NCBI RefSeq assembly: GCF_003121405.1 | Contig: NZ_QBUY01000039.1 | Coordinates: 1-64,000 of the forward strand | Length of the DNA: 64,000 nucleotides | Source: Paraburkholderia sp. C35 | Lineage (GTDB): Bacteria > Pseudomonadota > Gammaproteobacteria > Burkholderiales > Burkholderiaceae | Direction: 5' to 3' | Part shown: positions 61,485-64,000 of the stretch, one piece after another | How the letters are laid out: every line of letters begins with the position of its first letter | How positions within the stretch are numbered: position 1 is the stretch's first letter | Notes under the pieces: model-generated | Seen by the model: only the letters and a program-made list of their open reading frames with translations | The model's database searches: none | Told to the model about the DNA's origin: nothing | Made by a program: the position numbers and the translations under genes

Positions 61485-63097
61485 TGAACAAGCCACTTCT
61501 GGAAATCGACCGTTTGTCGGTGCGTTTCGGCGAGCAGGGAGAAAAACTCGTCGTCGATGAACTGTGCCTGAGCGTCGCAGCAGGCGAGCGCGTTGCGCTG
61601 GTAGGCGAATCGGGATCGGGAAAAAGCGTGACGGCGCTGTCGGTTCTACGGCTCGTCGAGCAGGCGAAGGTCAGCGGGCGCATCATGCTCGATGGCGAAG
61701 ATCTGTTGCAAAAGACCGAGCAACAGATGCGCGGCATACGCGGTGCGGACGTCGCCATGGTGTTTCAGGAACCGATGACGGCACTGAATCCGCTATTCAC
61801 GATCGGTCAGCAGATTGCCGAAAGCCTGCGTCTGCATGAAGGACTGCGCGCGAACGCGGCGCGTGCGCGCGGTATCGAGTTGTTGGCGCGCACGGGCATT
61901 CCCGAGCCGGAGCGACGCATCGACAGTTATCCGCATCAACTGTCGGGCGGCCAGCGCCAGCGCGCGATGATTGCGATGGCATTGGCGTGCAGGCCGCGTC
62001 TGTTGCTGGCCGACGAACCGACAACCGCGCTCGACGTCACGGTACGCCGGCAGATCGTCGATCTGTTGATCGAATTGCAGGAACAGGAGGCCGCGCATCA
62101 TGGCATGGCCGTGCTGCTGATCACGCACGATCTCAATCTTGTTCGGCATTTTGCGCAGCGCGTCGCGGTGATGGAAAAAGGCGTGCTGGTAGAAAGCGCG
62201 GCCACGGAGACACTGTTCGATGCGCCACAGCATCCGTACACGCAAAAGCTGCTTGCCAGCGAGCCGCAGCGGCAGATCGAACCTGTCGCGTCGAATGCGC
62301 GCCGTGTGATGGAAGTGCAGGGACTGTGCGTCGATTACGGCACCAACGGCCTGTTCGGGCGCAAGGCGTTTCGTGCCTTGCAAGGCATTGATCTCGCGTT
62401 GAGGCATGGCGAGACGCTGGGCGTGGTCGGTGAATCGGGTTCGGGAAAGTCGACACTCGCAGCGACGCTGCTAGCGTTGCAACAGCCCGCGGCGGGCAGC
62501 ATTCATATCGACGGCATGCCGCTGTCGACGTTGCGCACGGCGTCGTCGCGCAAGGCACTGCATGCAAAGTTGCAAGTGGTGTTTCAGGATCCGTTCGGTT
62601 CGCTTTCGCCGCGCATGACAGTCGAACAGATCGTGGGCGAAGGTTTGCGTGTGCATCGGCCGGAACTGGACGCGCAAGCGCGCCGTGAACGTGTGGCAGC
62701 GCTGTTGCACGAGGTAGGCATGCCATGGGACGTGATGCTGCGCTATCCGCAGGAGTTTTCGGGCGGGCAGCGGCAGCGTATTGCGATTGCGCGTGCACTT
62801 GCAGTCGAGCCGGACATCCTGATTCTCGACGAGCCGACCAGCGCGCTCGACGTGTCGATACAAAAGCAGGTGTTGAGCCTGCTCGCGAATCTGCAGAAGA
62901 AGCGCAGCCTCAGCTATCTGTTCATCACACATGATCTGGCCGTGATACGCGCGATGGCGCATCGCGTGATGGTGATGAAGTCAGGGCATGTCGTCGAATC
63001 GGGCGAGACGTCTGACGTACTGAATGCGCCGACACATCCGTATACGCGCAATCTCGTGGCGGCGTCGATGATGTCTTCAACGGACGTGGCGGCGTGA
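61481..63097 (+). CDS. yejF: peptide ABC transporter ATP-binding protein (YejF-like, two ABC domains)
   Basis: The 538-residue protein carries two ABC cassettes, each with Walker A (GESGSGKS), a signature (LSGGQRQR in the first, FSGGQRQR in the second) and a DEPT Walker B. It powers import by YejB and YejE. The ATG at 61481 overlaps the yejE stop; a second ATG at 61484 follows directly. It closes the operon, and a GlxA-type regulator gene begins 77 bases later. Confidence 0.93.
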   Translation: MMNKPLLEIDRLSVRFGEQGEKLVVDELCLSVAAGERVALVGESGSGKSVTALSVLRLVEQAKVSGRIMLDGEDLLQKTEQQMRGIRGADVAMVFQEPMTALNPLFTIGQQIAESLRLHEGLRANAARARGIELLARTGIPEPERRIDSYPHQLSGGQRQRAMIAMALACRPRLLLADEPTTALDVTVRRQIVDLLIELQEQEAAHHGMAVLLITHDLNLVRHFAQRVAVMEKGVLVESAATETLFDAPQHPYTQKLLASEPQRQIEPVASNARRVMEVQGLCVDYGTNGLFGRKAFRALQGIDLALRHGETLGVVGESGSGKSTLAATLLALQQPAAGSIHIDGMPLSTLRTASSRKALHAKLQVVFQDPFGSLSPRMTVEQIVGEGLRVHRPELDAQARRERVAALLHEVGMPWDVMLRYPQEFSGGQRQRIAIARALAVEPDILILDEPTSALDVSIQKQVLSLLANLQKKRSLSYLFITHDLAVIRAMAHRVMVMKSGHVVESGETSDVLNAPTHPYTRNLVAASMMSSTDVAA

Positions 63098-63174
63098 CGC
63101 TCGAATGACGCGCGGCACCTTGCGCCGAAGTGACGCTATGATGCCGGTTTCCACTTCGTCCGCGCTGGCCGGCC

Positions 63175-64000
63175 ATGTCGTCAACGAATCCGCCTCGCCC
63201 CGACACCCGTATCGATGCGGGGCTTCACGATCTGCGCGTCACGCGCTACGGCTTTCTGTTGCTGGAGAACTTTTCGCTGATCGCGCTGGGCACGGCAGTC
63301 GATCCACTGCGGATCGCAAACATGCTGGTCGAGCGCAAGGTCTACGACTATCAGTTGATCGGCGAGGGCGCGGAATACGTCGCTTCCAGTGACGGGATTC
63401 GCGTGATGCCCGATATATCGATGGCGGAGGCGGGCGGGTTCGATGCCGTATTCGTCGTGGGTCCGAATCCGATACCGCGCAAGGGCATCGGCGGCGTGAT
63501 GGACTGGCTGCGTCTGCAGGCGCGTCACGGCACCGCGCTTGGCGGCCTCGATACGGGCAGCTATTTTCTCGCACGCGCGGGGCTGCTGAACGGCTACCGC
63601 TGCACGATTCACTGGGAAGATCAGGACGTGCTGCTCGAGCAGTTTCCCAGGCTCACTGTGTCCAATCGCCTGTATGAAGTGGATCGCGACCGCTACACGT
63701 GTAGCGGCGGCGTTGCGCCACTCGATCTGATGGTGCATCTGCTCGGCATGTCGCCGGGGAGTCATTCACTGGCCGCGCGCGTGCTCGAACTGCTGGTCGC
63801 CGAGCGTCGCACGCATGAGCAGCGGCAGGTCACATCGCTGCGCCGGTATATCGGCCCGGAGCATGCGAAACTCGACGAGGCGTTGCAGGTCATGGAGAGC
63901 AATGTCGAAGAAACGCTGACGGTGGCTGAAATCGCGGCGTTTCTCGATGTCTCGCAGCGGCAACTCGAACGCTGGTTTCAGGAACGGCTCGGCAAGACGC
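63175..64000 (+). CDS. GlxA family transcriptional regulator, cut by the window end
   Basis: The frame starts at an ATG at 63175 and runs off the right edge, so only 275 residues are visible. An N-terminal DJ-1/PfpI-like domain (about 20-210) is followed by the first AraC helix-turn-helix (LTVAEIAAFLDVSQRQLERWF). The nucleophile position has Asp (GGLD126TGSYF) where the 2407 paralogue has Cys, as in GbdR/ArgR-like regulators of amine or amino-acid use. It follows yejF by 77 bases and may control the yej operon. Confidence 0.9.
   Translation, partial: MSSTNPPRPDTRIDAGLHDLRVTRYGFLLLENFSLIALGTAVDPLRIANMLVERKVYDYQLIGEGAEYVASSDGIRVMPDISMAEAGGFDAVFVVGPNPIPRKGIGGVMDWLRLQARHGTALGGLDTGSYFLARAGLLNGYRCTIHWEDQDVLLEQFPRLTVSNRLYEVDRDRYTCSGGVAPLDLMVHLLGMSPGSHSLAARVLELLVAERRTHEQRQVTSLRRYIGPEHAKLDEALQVMESNVEETLTVAEIAAFLDVSQRQLERWFQERLGKT

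Overview
The window is a chromosomal segment of high-GC DNA with the codon use and gene families of a Burkholderiales bacterium, most likely Paraburkholderia, Caballeronia or a close relative. This rests on the many LysR, AraC and GntR regulators beside small catabolic clusters, on the SCPU-type chaperone-usher pilus, and on the very large kinase/ATPase/histidine-kinase hybrid protein. I see no rRNA, tRNA, CRISPR array, phage or intact insertion sequence. About 55 protein genes cover nearly all of the window. Most of the other long open frames are antisense shadows caused by high GC at third codon positions.

Region by region. 1-3.4 kb: small metabolic genes (a GFA-fold protein, a nucleoside deaminase, a GNAT acetyltransferase) and a GlxA-type AraC regulator. 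3.4-10 kb: a ribose-type sugar ABC transporter and an FCD/GntR repressor, divergent from an L-fuconate dehydratase whose catalytic residues can all be placed, plus a haloacid dehalogenase-like hydrolase. 10-13.1 kb: a TetR / OsmC-Ohr / esterase cluster with three copies of one operator, then a ureidoglycolate lyase-like gene. 13.2-19.9 kb: a Na/Pi cotransporter and a four-gene archaic (Csu-like) chaperone-usher pilus. 20.3-32.2 kb: regulatory genes, comprising a winged-helix/NTPase regulator, an OmpR-type response regulator, a 1664-residue (pseudo)kinase-ATPase-GAF-histidine kinase, a REC-PAS-kinase-REC hybrid and a REC-kinase protein.

32.4-38.9 kb: an AEC transporter behind a tiny coupled ORF, an NAD-dependent formate dehydrogenase, and a quinone-oxidoreductase / CMD-like / aldehyde dehydrogenase operon with a divergent LysR gene. 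39.0-39.85 kb: a lone gene with a disordered Ser/Thr/Pro-rich N-terminus and an ADP-ribosyltransferase-like C-terminus. It is preceded by a perfect TTCGC-N15-TTCGC box and a correctly spaced -10 element. This is the most striking find in the window and suggests an undescribed type III secreted effector. 39.9-51.7 kb: SDR/LysR pairs and a LacI-controlled acid-catabolic cluster (MaoC, CoA-transferase, shikimate dehydrogenase-like, EthD-like, FAH-family, MFS), then SDR and GST genes. 51.8-57.4 kb: a TonB-dependent receptor divergent from exbB-exbD-tonB across a 1-kb AT-rich island that holds a 15-bp inverted repeat. 57.5-64 kb: a yejABEF-type peptide ABC transporter and a GlxA-type AraC regulator cut by the window end.

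Palindromic operator candidates lie in most of the divergent promoters (GntR/fucD, tetR/osmC, LacI/CoA-transferase, two SDR/LysR pairs), so local repressor-target circuits can be read directly. Substrates of the transporters and of the LacI cluster remain inference.
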